A DNA stretch of 64,000 nucleotides from Halictus rubicundus (GCF_050948215.1 NC_135161.1:3816830-3880829); one strand, 5' to 3'; shown: positions 1 to 10,406, counted from the stretch's first letter. Program-made: numbers and translations. Notes: generated by a model not told the origin, from the sequence alone.

Positions 1-2453
1 ATGAACAATATTCAGGATGCTTTGAATCCCATTCTACCTAATCATTTTTAACATAGAATATTAAGATAGCTACCATATTTATATCTGTGTTATTATACCT
101 ATACCTTATAAGCATTATAAGGGTCCCCTGTACTCAAACATCTGCCTGTCCAATTATAGTAATCCTTTCCTGGTGAATTATCATGAACCATCCATCTAAA
201 TATTTATGAAATTTTATCTTTTAAACGTCTATGTAACTTTGGTAAATATGTATAATTCTGGACAAACATAGCAATATCTACATATTGTACCTATGTGATG
301 CTGAGTTGTTCAAAGCATTACCATCTGCATGCACTAAATATTCAATTATAATAGTTGTATCCATTTGGGGATCATTTTGTGGTTGACGGAAAGTTATTCT
401 ACCAACAATAGGATATCTGTATATTACTTGTGCTGTTATCATTGGCATTTGTCCACTATTATCTAGCAGATGAGGACTTAATGTTCCGCACACCCAAGGC
501 ATTATACTCATATTATCAGTTTCATTATATCTAATGAGAAAAATATATGTATAATATTGTAACGGGAAATAAAAAAAAATAAAAAATATGAAGAATACTT
601 ATGAATTACTTATGAAGAACAAGACTTCGATGAGTTACGCTGTGAATTCCTGAAAGTGGAAGATACGTATCCCAATAAATTCCACTGAGTTTGGCACTTC
701 CGGGTAAGATATCGTAGTGGTACGATCCTTCTTTGCGTCCTTGAAGTTTTCCAGAAAGATCTCCAATAGCATATTGGTCTTGAGTTCCAAATCCTAAAGT
801 ACACACATGCTTAAAGAATGTGAACTGCAAGTGAACTACTTCGAAATCTGATTCAATTGAATGTGTACCTGCTGGCGGTACTGTTGTTTCATCTATATGA
901 CTTGGATTGTATACTTTTCCGGTTGTATTGCACACATCAGCAGTATCGCATACAGTTTTTGTTGCTTCTGCAGGTAATTCATGAATTTGGTATGATTTTA
1001 TTTTAGTTGCATACCGTAATCTTGTTTCCAAATCATTTACAGGCGTTAAGGATATATTGACCCATGTTGGCTCGAACGGAGTCACTTGAGTCAATGTTAC
1101 CTCTCCTTTTATACCATGAGAATTAATTAAAGTTCTAACAATAAGTAGACAATATTAACAATTTTTTATCACATATATCAGATTTCAAAATAATAGGACT
1201 CTATTAGAAAATAAGTAAGACGTTAAAAATTAAAATACTTTTACAAAATCTTACTTGGTAGACATAGTTCTCCAGTGATTGATCTTCGTACAAACTAAAA
1301 AGGAATCATCGTGTGTCGGATGAAAGATTACTAAGTATATGAGGCGATGAGGACCAAGTAAATCAGCAGGTAGTAGAGATAGATCTGAATCTCTGTACAA
1401 AGTTTTATACCTTTTATGGTGGTTAGTAGCTACTTTTATCTTGCCTAGACGCATATCGATATCACCAATACCTTTTCCATTTCCAGCATTGTCAGGATCA
1501 AAAACAGTTTGTAGAATATTGCAACTTGATTTATCTGTATCGCAATCAAGTATCAATTTATGAAAATTAGTTGGTTATTCTAAATTCATAACATATTATA
1601 TATTTTGTTGTAACATATCAACCTTTGCCAATATCGAAAATATCAGTCACATAAATTTTCCAGTAATGCTCTGTGTAGTCTACGCTCTGCAACTTCTGTT
1701 TGTTAACATGATGCAGGTCTGTATAAATTATTGTGTCTGTAGTATTATCACCAGCATGACCACCCAGCCATCGGAACCAAACAGTTCCAGCTATAGGTCC
1801 ATAGAATTGTGCTTTCGCAACTTTCTCTACGTTTTTTTCCAGCACCTGAAATATTACTGGTACAAATGTGTTGACATTTTTATATCTATATAAAAGAGTA
1901 AGTGGGATCAGTTCCCTTTAGTTAGAAAAGTACCGTGATCGAAGTGCAAATGGTTCTAGATGAGTATGTATCTTTAAGTATTAAGCCTTTGCCCCATAAA
2001 CCCATTTTCCCTGTTAAACTTATGCCTGAAACTTCCACTGCTCCAGTTTCATTTCCAGGCAGATCCAATGGTCCAATTAATTCTGTAAGGTCGATGATAC
2101 TGCCAAAATCGTAAGATTATTTTCAAGTAATAGTAACAGTTTCGTTCAGTTATTTTCGCATGTGGAAAAATATAATATACTGAAAAAATTCGAAATGCAT
2201 ACACATACCTTTCTCCAAGATATCGGTGGTCGCATCTATTCTCTGTAATCGTATAATCGACGGAAAACTGAGTAACTGACCAAAACCATTGTTGATCTGG
2301 ATACTGCAAAGTAGCCTGAAGGGCAAATCGAATTCTGACGGACGTGTCCGTGGCTTTTTCAAATCGAATTTCTCCATGCAGACCACCAGACGAAATATAC
2401 GCCGCGAGACGTAAGGAATGTGCAACAGTGACTGCAACGAGGTAAGTTAACAT
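1..2453 (-). CDS. Secreted multi-domain Cu/Zn-SOD-like protein, 5' part (eight exons, continues beyond left edge)
   Basis: Phase-consistent exons on the minus strand: 2453-2209, 2099-1934, 1845-1623, 1534-1255, 1134-610, 530-291, 195-105 and 37-1, about 600 aa before the window ends. The ATG at 2453 opens a hydrophobic N-terminus (MLTYLVAVTVAHSLRLAAY), a likely signal peptide. At least four SOD-like units follow. Each has a G-x-(V/I)-x-G-x-(V/I)-x-F start strand, and several end like LSGIHSVTHRSLVLHK, which resembles the family's LSGxHSIIGRTLVVHE segment. Two units read 'GDIDMRLGKI' and 'IGDLSGKL', like the VGDLGN strand. The HVH copper motif is altered (SVTQF, IYVTD, YQIHE, WMVHD), so enzymatic activity is doubtful. 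The exon at 1534 must use the acceptor after GATACAG; the next upstream AG would bring in a stop. The overall plan resembles Drosophila Rsod ('related to SOD'); that assignment is tentative. Confidence 0.8.
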
Positions 2454-3191
2454 TATAATAGAGTGCTTATCGAATTAAAAAAAATTTGAAAAGGCGGAAT
2501 TAAATTTTTATTCGATTCTTGTTCTTGCAAGTTATAGTCTCGCAAAATTCGAATCAAAAACACATATTCATTCACTTTGTTTGTAATTTACATGCAATAA
2601 AAACAGCATGGACGCTACAAGCATATATTGGCATAAATTTTAAACGTATTATATTGTCTAATGATGCTGACAAAAACTACATTCTCACAGTTTGGAAACT
2701 ATGATTATTTTCCTATTCTTCGACAATGTTCACTAACTATAATTTATTTCACTTACTATAATTTAATAGAATAAGCCACCACATGTTTTATTTCGACAAG
2801 AAATAATATCAAAAATATTCTTTTTACAAAAAGTCATGTACCAGAATCTGAGAGTCTGGCTTTAACCCATATTGCGTGAAACTTTTGCCTTAGAATGAAA
2901 CTAACTGACTAAGGCAACGCGACTTGTACCTACGTACTTACTTTCTCATTTCTTCGCGCGCCCGTGGTAGGAAGCTTGGTAGAAAACGAGAACGATGACC
3001 TTCACGCTACAATCGGTAAGAGTAAGGCAGAAACATTTAAATTGTAATCAGGTAGTGAAATTAATAATGAAAAGTCACGTATAGCGACAGGTACAGTATC
3101 TTTCTTTATAAGATTATTAGCATCGTAAGTGGACATGACTACTGATTATATTAGTAGAGTTTAAAACAAATTTTTAAATATATAATACGTA
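2454..3191. other. 5' flank of the SOD-like gene
   Basis: AT-rich sequence upstream of the SOD-like start codon. It should hold the promoter and perhaps an untranslated first exon, but I could not place a transcription start. No gene or repeat recognised. Confidence 0.4.
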
Positions 3192-3719
3192 CAGTGACTC
3201 GCATAAATAATGACACGCGCTTTAAACCAAAATAACTTTTTTTATGAATGAACAAAACAACTTCGGTATTTCCGCAAAGCTAGAAGGATTAGTTTACTAG
3301 ATAACGTGTGACGAAAATTTTAGAAAAATTGTGTTTGGTCGGAATCGCTAAGAAAATAGTGAACATTATTATTGCTTTCTACAACTTTTTTATTTTGACC
3401 CGCAACGAAAAAATTAAAAATGTATTTTGTAGATTCATATATATACATGCTGAAAATTTCATCAAAATTTGCTCAACTAGTTTACGAGTTATAATCGATT
3501 AAAAACGGTTAAAATCGCCGAATAATCAAATAGAATAGGCCGAAAGTTGTGTAAAACTGTGATGATTTAAAAAATCTACATGCAATTTGTTCAGAAATTT
3601 CGTTACACGTCACCTAGTACATTAATCCTTCTAGTTTTGTAGAGAAACTAAAATTGTTTGGACCATTTGTAAAAAACTTATTCTGATATAAGGCGTGTCG
3701 TCAATTATGTGAGCCACTG
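3192..3719. mobile_element. Palindromic Tc1/mariner-type MITE, copy 1
   Basis: The ends are inverted repeats: CAGTGACTCGCATAA at 3192 matches the reverse complement of the sequence ending at 3719 (CAGTGGCTCACATAA). Similarity between the arms continues inward for most of the 528-bp element. It follows a TA dinucleotide; the right flank reads TG, so the duplication is degraded. No coding capacity. A related, longer copy lies at 21807-22467. Confidence 0.7.
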
Positions 3720-4709
3720 TGTAAGAGTTACCTAATGTTAATTACGTATGTACAATTCGAGAAATGACAAAAATATTTGGAAACTCAATCACACTGTTCA
3801 ATAAATAATCTTTTTTGTTCCATTCCGATAACCAGTAGATGACTTTGGTGAACTCTGATGCGCTCAACATGAATTCGAAAGCCGTGTTTCTCCATTACCT
3901 TTAGATTTTAACGAATCTAAAATTAAAAAATTAAAAAAATAGGGCAAACATTCAACATTTTCTGATGTTATTATATACATATTTATGTAACATTATACAC
4001 ATTTAAACATGTATGGATAAAGTTTATAGACAGCGCGACGCCTTTAACGCATCAATTTATTCGGATATACAGGGTGTTCACTCTATTACTGCCCAGCGTT
4101 TTCCTGGTAAATGATTAAAATCAGAAAAAATGCAAAAGGAAAAAGAAGTTTTGTTTTTTATAAACAACATACAATGATGTATGTTAGGGAAAGTCCCCTA
4201 GCGCGGAACTCTTACAGTTTTTCTTAAATAAATGAAAGATATATAATACTTTAGTTTTTTTATTCTCTGTTACTCATAAGTTAACAATATTAGAAACCAA
4301 AATAAAGTGAGAAATAGTCAACATTTCTGTAACGATTAACTTAAATTAATTATACTATATTTTGGTTATATGGTTTTAAGAAATCATGAATAAGTGTTCC
4401 TTAGTACAGCAAAAATTAATAATAACAATTTTCAACGATCGCAAACACAATAGCCAAAACATTCTGGGATATGCCATAAGTAAACTGCGGATCTCTATGC
4501 AAAATAAAAGTTGCATACATCAATTGCAAGGAACGGTAGCCATATTAAAGTGTCTTTTTCCCTTTAACAATCTTCATAAGTTCAAAATAATATATTGACA
4601 TTGTTAATTTCCTTTAATCACCTTACTATTTTAAATTGCACCAACTCATATTTGTCATAAATGCATAAAATCCGTAGTCTAGTCACAAGTCTCGTGAGCC
4701 CATTTTTGG
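3720..4709. other. AT-rich intergenic sequence
   Basis: No gene found. An ACAGGGTGTTCACTC string near 4069 resembles the ends of small insect DNA transposons, but I found no partner end. Confidence 0.35.
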
Positions 4710-4865
4710 CAGGTGTCGCCAGATCAAGAATTGTGTCTCCACTCTAATTTCCCCTTCTACCGCGCTATTCCCCACTCTTCCGCCGCGGTCCGATCACGTG
4801 ACGCGTTTCGTCTCTGTAATGCACACTCCGGTACCAGCAGAGAGAGGAAGGGAAAGAGAGAGAGA

Positions 4866-4908
<43 letters not shown>

Positions 4909-4964
4909 GAGAGAGTAACTTTTTCCCCTCAATTCGTACTCCCTCCCCTCATCTGGCAACACTG
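4710..4964. mobile_element. MITE with CAG(G/T)GT(C/T)GCCAGATC ends, copy 1
   Basis: Starts CAGGTGTCGCCAGATCA and ends ATCTGGCAACACTG, which are inverted repeats. It shares its interior (a CGCTATTCCCC block, a CCG(C/A)GG(T/C)CCGATCACGTGAC-like block, and a GAGAGAG tract followed by GTAACTTTTTC) with a longer copy at 45807-46218. Non-coding. Confidence 0.65.
4838..4916. repeat. (GA)n microsatellite
   Basis: Nearly pure GA tract with a few interruptions, inside the MITE at 4710-4964. The sister copy at 45807 has only short GAGAGAG stretches, so the tract expanded in this copy. Confidence 0.95.
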
Positions 4965-5149
4965 GGCTGTACACTGTGTCCAATCTTCGGCATTATTTTC
5001 TAAACAAACTGTGCAGATAGTTCTAGTGTTCTAGCAATTTGAAGTACATTTTAAACATTTTCCCTTTAACCTCTACATTATCACTGAAATCAAAATAATA
5101 AATAGTAGTACAAAAAGAAACACACGAGGTTGAGATTATTCTGCCCGGT

Positions 5150-5640
5150 ATTAGAAGACAGTGTACCTATGGGAGAGATTGACCCGGACGGGGAGGAGGT
5201 CGAAGTGCGTAAGCGGCAGGCCGAAATGGACAGTTTTACCCACTGGCGGCAGTAGGTTGCTAGCAGGCGGGGACCTACACGGTTGCTTCGAGGAGCACAC
5301 ACCCCCCCCCCCACCAATGCCGGCCGTGGAGAATTAGCTCCGCCCACCGCCTCCATCACTGGGTCCGCCCCGCAGTGGGGGCCGACGAGTCCTGAGGGCA
5401 CGTCCCACAGCGGCTTGTCTCCTCGTGAAGCGGGGGTCTCGCTCTCTCTCCCTCACCGCCGCTTCCTTCTGCGACATTACTTCTTCACAGAAGGGGGCAT
5501 CCCTTTCCACGACTCCTCGCTGCCGACCATGTAGTCGACCACAGCCGGTAGCGTGAGGTTACACCCGATAACGCCCCTAAGGACACGGCGGCGGCGGCTC
5601 TCGAGCTTCTTGGCCCCACACGGGGTATACCCCGCGGTAG
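5150..5640 (-). mobile_element. Degenerate R1-clade non-LTR fragment (probable)
   Basis: GC-rich block in AT-rich surroundings. About 5460-5620 aligns by eye with 8015-8165 of the R1-clade copy: a CCTTCTGC block, a run on CGACCATGT-GTCGACCAC, then CCTAAGGACACGGCG. That places it in the C-terminal coding region, minus strand. The left part (5150-5300) is not recognisable, and frames are broken throughout. Confidence 0.45.
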
Positions 5641-6505
5641 TAAGGATACTTCAACGTCGGCTAACTTAGAAGTCTAGGCGCCTTATAACTCGTTTTCACT
5701 GTATATATATATTTATCCGAAGAAAATAATAATGCATCATAATTAATTTTTCATGAATTTTGATTAGATTATAGTGAATACAGACATTTTTTCTATTTAT
5801 GTATACATACTGCACATAATGATCTAATACTTTTTATATATTTTAAAATTACCAGCATATGCTTGATATTTTTTTGAGATTTTGGGATAAGTGCCGTGCA
5901 ACTTAACAGTTCTCTTACTCTAGCATACCTATACCCCCCCCCCGTGATCGTATCCTCGTGGAACAACATTCTTATTCTCAAGGCAGCACGACGCAACGTC
6001 GGATAGCTTACTATTTCCCCCTTTCATTCTCTCATAAATATTCGTGTGTCGCTTGATAGCTGATTGATCCAATACGTTCATCTGCTTCCACTCGACGAAA
6101 GTTCTAATTAATCTCAAGCGTTTCCATTCAAGACTGCACACACAATCTAAAAACTTTTTTACAAATCTTTTTGAAGGCTTTGACATCACTAAAGATATTG
6201 TAGGAAAATGTATGTGATCGAAATCGTTGGTTAACGAAGAGATAGTTTTATTCAATGCTATTTAACATAATCTACTATTATAAAGATCGGTTTTTCTCCT
6301 CTCACAAAATAACATGATCTCAAAGTCTGCCTCACACTGAATATTAAATTATTATAATTTATATTATTACCTCAATTTTTGCAAACATTACATAAAATAT
6401 AAATTAATTTGAGAGTAAAACGTGTTTTAACCCTTGGGATTTTTTTCCCCTATTGGATATTAACAACGGATTCCAAATCATGCCAGCGCGGATGCTACTT
6501 CTGTG
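5641..6505. other. AT-rich intergenic sequence
   Basis: No supported gene. A 108-codon minus-strand frame (6255-5929) has no recognisable domain, splice context or repeat relationship, and I treat it as chance. Confidence 0.35.
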
Positions 6506-6612
6506 TTAAAAAAGGATGTAGGCTTTGATCCAGCCTAAAAGATGATGTAGGTTCTGATCCAGTCTAAAAGATAATGCAGGTTCTGGTCCAGGCTGAAAGA
6601 TGATGCAGATTC
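6506..6612. repeat. 29-bp minisatellite, about 3.5 units
   Basis: Tandem units of the form GATGATGTAGGTTCTGATCC followed by AG(C/T)CTAAAA, with a few substitutions between units. It directly precedes a tandem set of the GACGAGGTAT dispersed motif. Confidence 0.8.
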
Positions 6613-6630
6613 TATACCGAGGACACTGAA

Positions 6631-6890
6631 ACCACAGACGAGATACAGGAGTAGACCAATCACCCAATGTATTTGTTTGTCTCACCACAGACGAGGTATA
6701 GAAGTAGACCAATCACCCAATGTAGTTCTTTGTCTCACGTCCGCGGGGCTCTAGAGCCCCCTTACTATTTTTGTGTCACATCCCACCGTATCGGTCGGGA
6801 CTAATATTGTGGAACTAATATTACAGACGAGATGTAGGAATAGGCCAATTCAGTCATCTCATCTTATGCTGTTTCGTGTCGCACGAAATA
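6631..6890 (+). repeat. GACGAGGTAT dispersed repeat, three cores in tandem
   Basis: Three successive copies (6631, 6684 and 6822) of a core reading ACAGACGAGGTATAGRAGTA then GACCAATCACCCAATG, closing with a TTTCGTGTC-like end. Between the second and third is a CG-rich palindrome (GGGGCTCTAGAGCCCC) and GTGTCACATCC. The block from 6684 on is nearly the same as 59323-59517. Other copies: 11484-11533 (minus), 24427-24476, 29921-30030, 34512-34654 (minus, two). Origin unknown. Confidence 0.75.
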
Positions 6891-7084
6891 AAATACCGTG
6901 AGAATGTTCATGGTATAAAAGTTATTCTGTACCTTGAATTCTGTTACCTACCTTTTCTAAGAAATTAGGTGGCAACATGGTCAAAGGAGCGCTTGTCGAC
7001 ATCATTACCAAAAGAAATTGTTATAAACATTAATCAGCCAGAAATAACAAATTTATCAATAATCACTATCACGGCGATCGAGAT

Positions 7085-7219
7085 CTACCAAAATTAACTG
7101 GGGTGGGAGAGTTGAGCACCACGTACTGCGCAGCTGAACTCGGCGGCCGCGCTCAGTCAGTCAGTCGAGGTGCGCACTCAGAAGGGAGCGGAAGTGCTGC
7201 GGAACCAGAAGGCCGAAGG
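7085..7219 (+). promoter_or_regulatory. Possible initiator/first exon of a non-coding transcription unit
   Basis: A switch from AT-rich to GC-rich sequence with three overlapping TCAGTC motifs (GCTCAGTCAGTCAGTCGAGG, about 7153-7172) that fit the arthropod Inr consensus TCAGT. The block continues beyond the retrotransposon insertion (8974 on) to a good donor-like CTTTGTAAGTAAC near 9212. No long reading frame. Promoter activity is inference only. Confidence 0.25.
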
Positions 7220-7233
7220 ACCTTGGAGCTGCC

Positions 7234-8959
7234 TTTTTTTTTTATCGTGAGGAAATGTTTTATACATACCCCGACTCCCTGGGGGAAGCCGGGGTTATGT
7301 GGGACTCTCCCCCCGAGACGAACCCCCGGAGACTACCCACTAAAACCTCACGCCCACCTAAGCTAAAGGGGAGGTGCCTGGATCAGGCGAGTACTGAACA
7401 GGACACCTCCCAGCTATCATCATACCCCGGGGGAGGGGTTAACCTCCCCCACTGCCTACGCTATAAGACCCCGGGCGGAGGGACCCGCCCGGTGTCCCCA
7501 TCCCTGGAGCCTTCGAATTGGGCTTCCCGAGCCCCAGCTCGGTCCACCCACAGCTCCCGGAGTCTTTGTGCCCCGCTCGGAGCCGGTATCCCGAAGGAAC
7601 CAGCCCCGGCCGAGGCAAGAAGACGCCGCCACCGGAAGGAAGGGCCGTCGGAGGCGCGATCCGGCACGCCCCGACCCTTCCTCACCCAGTACCAATCGGG
7701 GAGGGACGGACCGACACCCCCCTACACCGGGAAACTAACCCGGGGGGTGTCGGCCTATCACGGGGGGAGCTATGCTCCCCCCGGGGGCCCGGGTCAGCTC
7801 ACGCCCCGGGCCCCCAAGTTCGCCGCCCCCAATGGTGGGGGCATAACAGGGCCAACCCCATTCCGCCCCCCACCACCGGGGGCACATGTTGACGCGGGGG
7901 AGACCCCCGTGCCCTCCCAGCCGTCGCCGCCCCCCTCCTGGGGGGCACACGTCGGCGCGGGGGTCGCCCCCACGCCCAAATACTCCTCGCGGAGCCCGGG
8001 TCTCTCTCCCGGGCCCGCTCGGCGGCCTCCTTCTGCTTAATAACATCATCGAAGAAGGAGGCCACCGCCTTTCACGACCTCACGCTGTCGACCATGTGGT
8101 CGACCACGGTCGACAGCGAGAGGTCCCACCCTTCCACCGTAGCCCTAAGGACACGGCGCGGCTCAGCCCAAGCTGGGCACTCCTCCAGAGTGTGCCGCGC
8201 CGTGTCCACATCTTCGCCGCAGTGGTGGCACTGCGCAGTCGGCTCCCGCCCTATTCTGTGCAGGTACTCTCCGAAGCAACCGTGGCCGGAGAGCACCTGC
8301 GTGAGGTGGAAGGTCAACCTTCCCCGCCTCCTGCACCATATATAAAATATAGGCAGGAGGGCCCGGACAATCGGACGTGTGGAGGTCGCCAACAGCGCCC
8401 TCCACTCCGAAAAAGCTTCCGTCCGGGCCTGGCGATTCTGGCCCTCGAGCTCCAACTCCTCCTCGCGCGTGAGTTCCACCCTCGGCGAGCGGCGGAAGGA
8501 GCGGGCGATATGGTATAGCTTCGCCCGCTCCGTCGCCACAATATGGCAGGATGGAACCACGGCGAGGAGTCCCGCCGCCTCGGTGGAGATGGTGCGGTAC
8601 CCCCGTATGACCCGCAAGGCCAGCCGCCGCCGCACTCTTTCTAAGAGCTTGCGGCTGGGCGTGCTGGCCTCGAGCGAGCGGTGCCATACGGGGGCCCCAT
8701 ACAGGGCTATAGACCGCACCACCTCCACATAGAGGCGGCGTACTTTCAAATCCGGCCCCCCGACATTCGGCAGCAGCCGCGCCAATGCGGCTGCCGTCCT
8801 CTCTAGTCGGGGGGCGAGGAGCCCGAAGTGTCCATCGAATCGCCAGCGGCCGTCTATGACCAGGCCCAGGTACCTCATCCTGGGCCCGATCGCGACGGAG
8901 GTTTCAGCGACGCGAATCCGGAGATCTTGACCACGGGGTAGCCGCCACACCCGAGACGA
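7234..8959 (-). mobile_element. R1-clade non-LTR retrotransposon, 5'-truncated copy with 14-bp TSD
   Basis: Reading from 8959 leftward: the end of a reverse transcriptase, a C-terminal CCHC zinc knuckle, a GC-rich 3' UTR and a poly(A) tail (10 Ts on the plus strand at 7234-7243). The insertion is bounded by identical 14-bp sequences ACCTTGGAGCTGCC at 7220-7233 and 8960-8973. A 14-bp duplication is typical of the R1 group. Very similar to the copy at 25327-27034, including the 3' UTR, so the family was active recently. Truncation lies just before the RT RMRYLGLVID segment. Confidence 0.88.
7799..8959 (-). pseudogene. R1-clade ORF2 C-terminus (RT end and zinc knuckle), one nonsense codon
   Basis: The element-derived frame enters at the truncation point (about 8959). 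Upstream residues of the open frame to 9001 come from flanking DNA. Visible parts: RMRYLGLVIDGRWRFDGHF (RT thumb boundary typical of R1-like elements), an Arg-rich region, then CHHCGEDVDTARHTLEECPAW, a C-x2-C-x8-H-x4-C knuckle. A TGA near 8072 stands where the copy at 25342-26445 has TGG (GSWNAVAS), and the same frame then continues to 7799. It encodes only about the last third of a pol protein and cannot function alone. Confidence 0.8.
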
Positions 8960-9077
8960 ACCTTGGAGCTGCCTTGGCCCACCTTGACCACCCCGGCCCA
9001 CTCTTGCCTACCTTCCAGTTGACCAAGGATCCTCCAGAGCTTCACTGGACATTACTGGCCGATCTTGGTATACCTTT

Positions 9078-9137
9078 AGCTAGCTTAAGGTGGACCAACG
9101 GTCATTTAAAATTTCCCTGGTCCACCTTAAGCTAGCT
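9078..9137. repeat. Perfect 20-bp inverted repeat (hairpin)
   Basis: Arms 9078-9097 and 9118-9137 are exact reverse complements (AGCTAGCTTAAGGTGGACCA and partner), separated by 20 nt. It lies in the segment immediately downstream of the R1-clade insertion. No transposon ends are associated with it. Confidence 0.9.
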
Positions 9138-9370
9138 CGGGGTGGGCTTCTTGGAGACGGCGAGGTCCTTGGAAGCTGTCATCGCTCACCTTGATCAACT
9201 TTCAGCAGCTCTTTGTAAGTAACAATTCAAATATACACTTTCTGTTTTGGAATTCGTGTTCATTCAACGAATGCGGTCAATTATTATTTCTGTGTTTTTA
9301 ATTCGAATATGCGTCGGGACTTTTCAAAAATTTCTCTCCTTGAAATTATATTATATTTTATTTTTTACAT

Positions 9371-9455
9371 AAAATTGGTATTCCTCCGATCGGAGGTCAT
9401 CCGATCGGGTGCGTCCCGTGGGTGAGTACGGGTATTGGCGAACCCGGGGTGACCC
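9371..9455 (+). repeat. CCTCCGATCGGAGG module, copy 1
   Basis: Begins AAAATTGGTATTCCTCCGAT, contains the 14-bp palindrome CCTCCGATCGGAGG, then CGTGGGTGAGTACGGGTATT and a GCGAACCCGGGG block. The same module recurs at 11111-11206 and in shortened form at 11285-11372, each after an AT-rich stretch with a CTTCTGAACTTTTCAAAAG-like line. Confidence 0.8.
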
Positions 9456-9474
9456 GAAGCGCCATTTCAGTAGT

Positions 9475-9642
9475 TTGAAGTTCTGACTTCAACTACTCTT
9501 GTTGAATTCTTGTCGGTTAGGCCGCACTCGCGTGAGGTGTTAGCTTGGCTCTCGTGAGCTGGTGTTAGGTTGGCTCTCGTGAGCTGGTTAGATTCGCACT
9601 CTTGTGCGTGTTAGGTAGGCCGTACTCGTGTACGGGGTTTAG
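9475..9642 (+). repeat. Tandem array of small hairpins (GTTAG-spaced)
   Basis: GTTAG (finally GTTTAG) occurs at 9516, 9539, 9564, 9587, 9610 and 9637, a spacing of 23-27 nt. Between each pair sits a short hairpin with a TCGY/TCTT loop: CCGCAC-TCGC-GTGAGG, GGCTC-TCGT-GAGCT (twice), CGCAC-TCTT-GTGCG, CCGTAC-TCGT-GTACGG. Stem bases change on both sides so pairing is kept. Two further stems precede the array: TTGAAGT-TCTG-ACTTCAA (9475-9492) and TTCAAC/GTTGAA (9488-9506). Not coding in any frame. Confidence 0.75.
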
Positions 9643-9723
9643 AGTTGTATTTCGTCGTTTCTTAATGTTAACGTTTCGTCTTCTTTTCATCGTTTCCTTC
9701 TATTTTTGTACCTCTATGGAATT

Positions 9724-9960
9724 GTGACTAATTATGATTTGTCTGCTTCCGCTGGAGTACGACAGCTCATCATCTTTGTCATCGACGGAGGACAACATAT
9801 CGACCGAAGACGTCAGCAATATCGACAACGAACAAAGACGTCAACAACATAGTGTCTAATTATTGTTAGTCTGTTTCAGCTGAAATCCAACAGCTGAGCA
9901 TCTTGGTCGTCGAACGAAGAGACTACATCAAACAACGCATCGACGAAGACATCGAAATAA
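9724..9960 (+). repeat. Imperfect tandem duplication, about 128-bp period
   Basis: GTGACTAATTATGATTTGTC at 9724 recurs in modified form at 9852, followed in both units by a CTG(C/T)TTC-GCTG-A block, CAGCTSA-CATCTT-GTC and a purine-rich CGAAGA-rich stretch. There is no long frame. CTGTTTCAG at about 9880 could be a splice acceptor, which is unproven. Confidence 0.55.
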
Positions 9961-10406
9961 TTGTAAGTTAGAATTAGTTTAATTCTTAAGATCGTCGTTG
10001 TAAATATGTCGAGTAACTATTGCCCTAACATCACTTTGCTCGACTCGATCGTTAATTCGATCTTGCTTGCAAGTTTTGAACCGGTCCACGTTGCGAGATT
10101 CGGCGTGGATGCACTGAGAAATGATGGTCAGGGAGCAGTACTCGCCAGGTAGAACCCTTCCTTCGTAAAATGTCTGCCTAAGTCATGTCAACGCTGGCGT
10201 GGCTCGCGCCGGGAGCAGGGGTTTCATTCTCCATAAGTCTCTTCGTCGCCTTGTCGCGTCAGCATTGCTCGTGGCGGCTAGTTGGGGTTAGGTTGATGTA
10301 CCAAAAGGTGGAGGCGTTTCTGTTCATCATTCTCCGTGTGGAGCGTCGGGTATCGTATACTGGTCGGCAGAAAGCTCTGCAAACATTGTACGCGTCACGT
10401 CACTCT

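Noticed and set aside
1535..1560. Acceptor TTTAG upstream of exon 4 of the SOD-like gene
   Set aside because: Using it brings an in-frame TAA. The GATACAG acceptor (exon from 1534) joins in phase and keeps the domain.
1666..1893. 75-codon plus-strand frame
   Set aside because: Overlaps the well-supported minus-strand SOD-like exon at 1845-1623.
7255..8040. 261-codon plus-strand open frame
   Set aside because: It is antisense to the R1-clade 3' UTR and coding end. The long frame arises from GC-rich composition with few stops; the minus strand carries the recognisable motifs.
9516..9642. Telomeric-type TTAGG repeat or CRISPR-like array
   Set aside because: TTAGG occurs only within the spacer word at 23-27-nt intervals and not in direct tandem. 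The genome is eukaryotic, and the variable parts are hairpins, not spacers.
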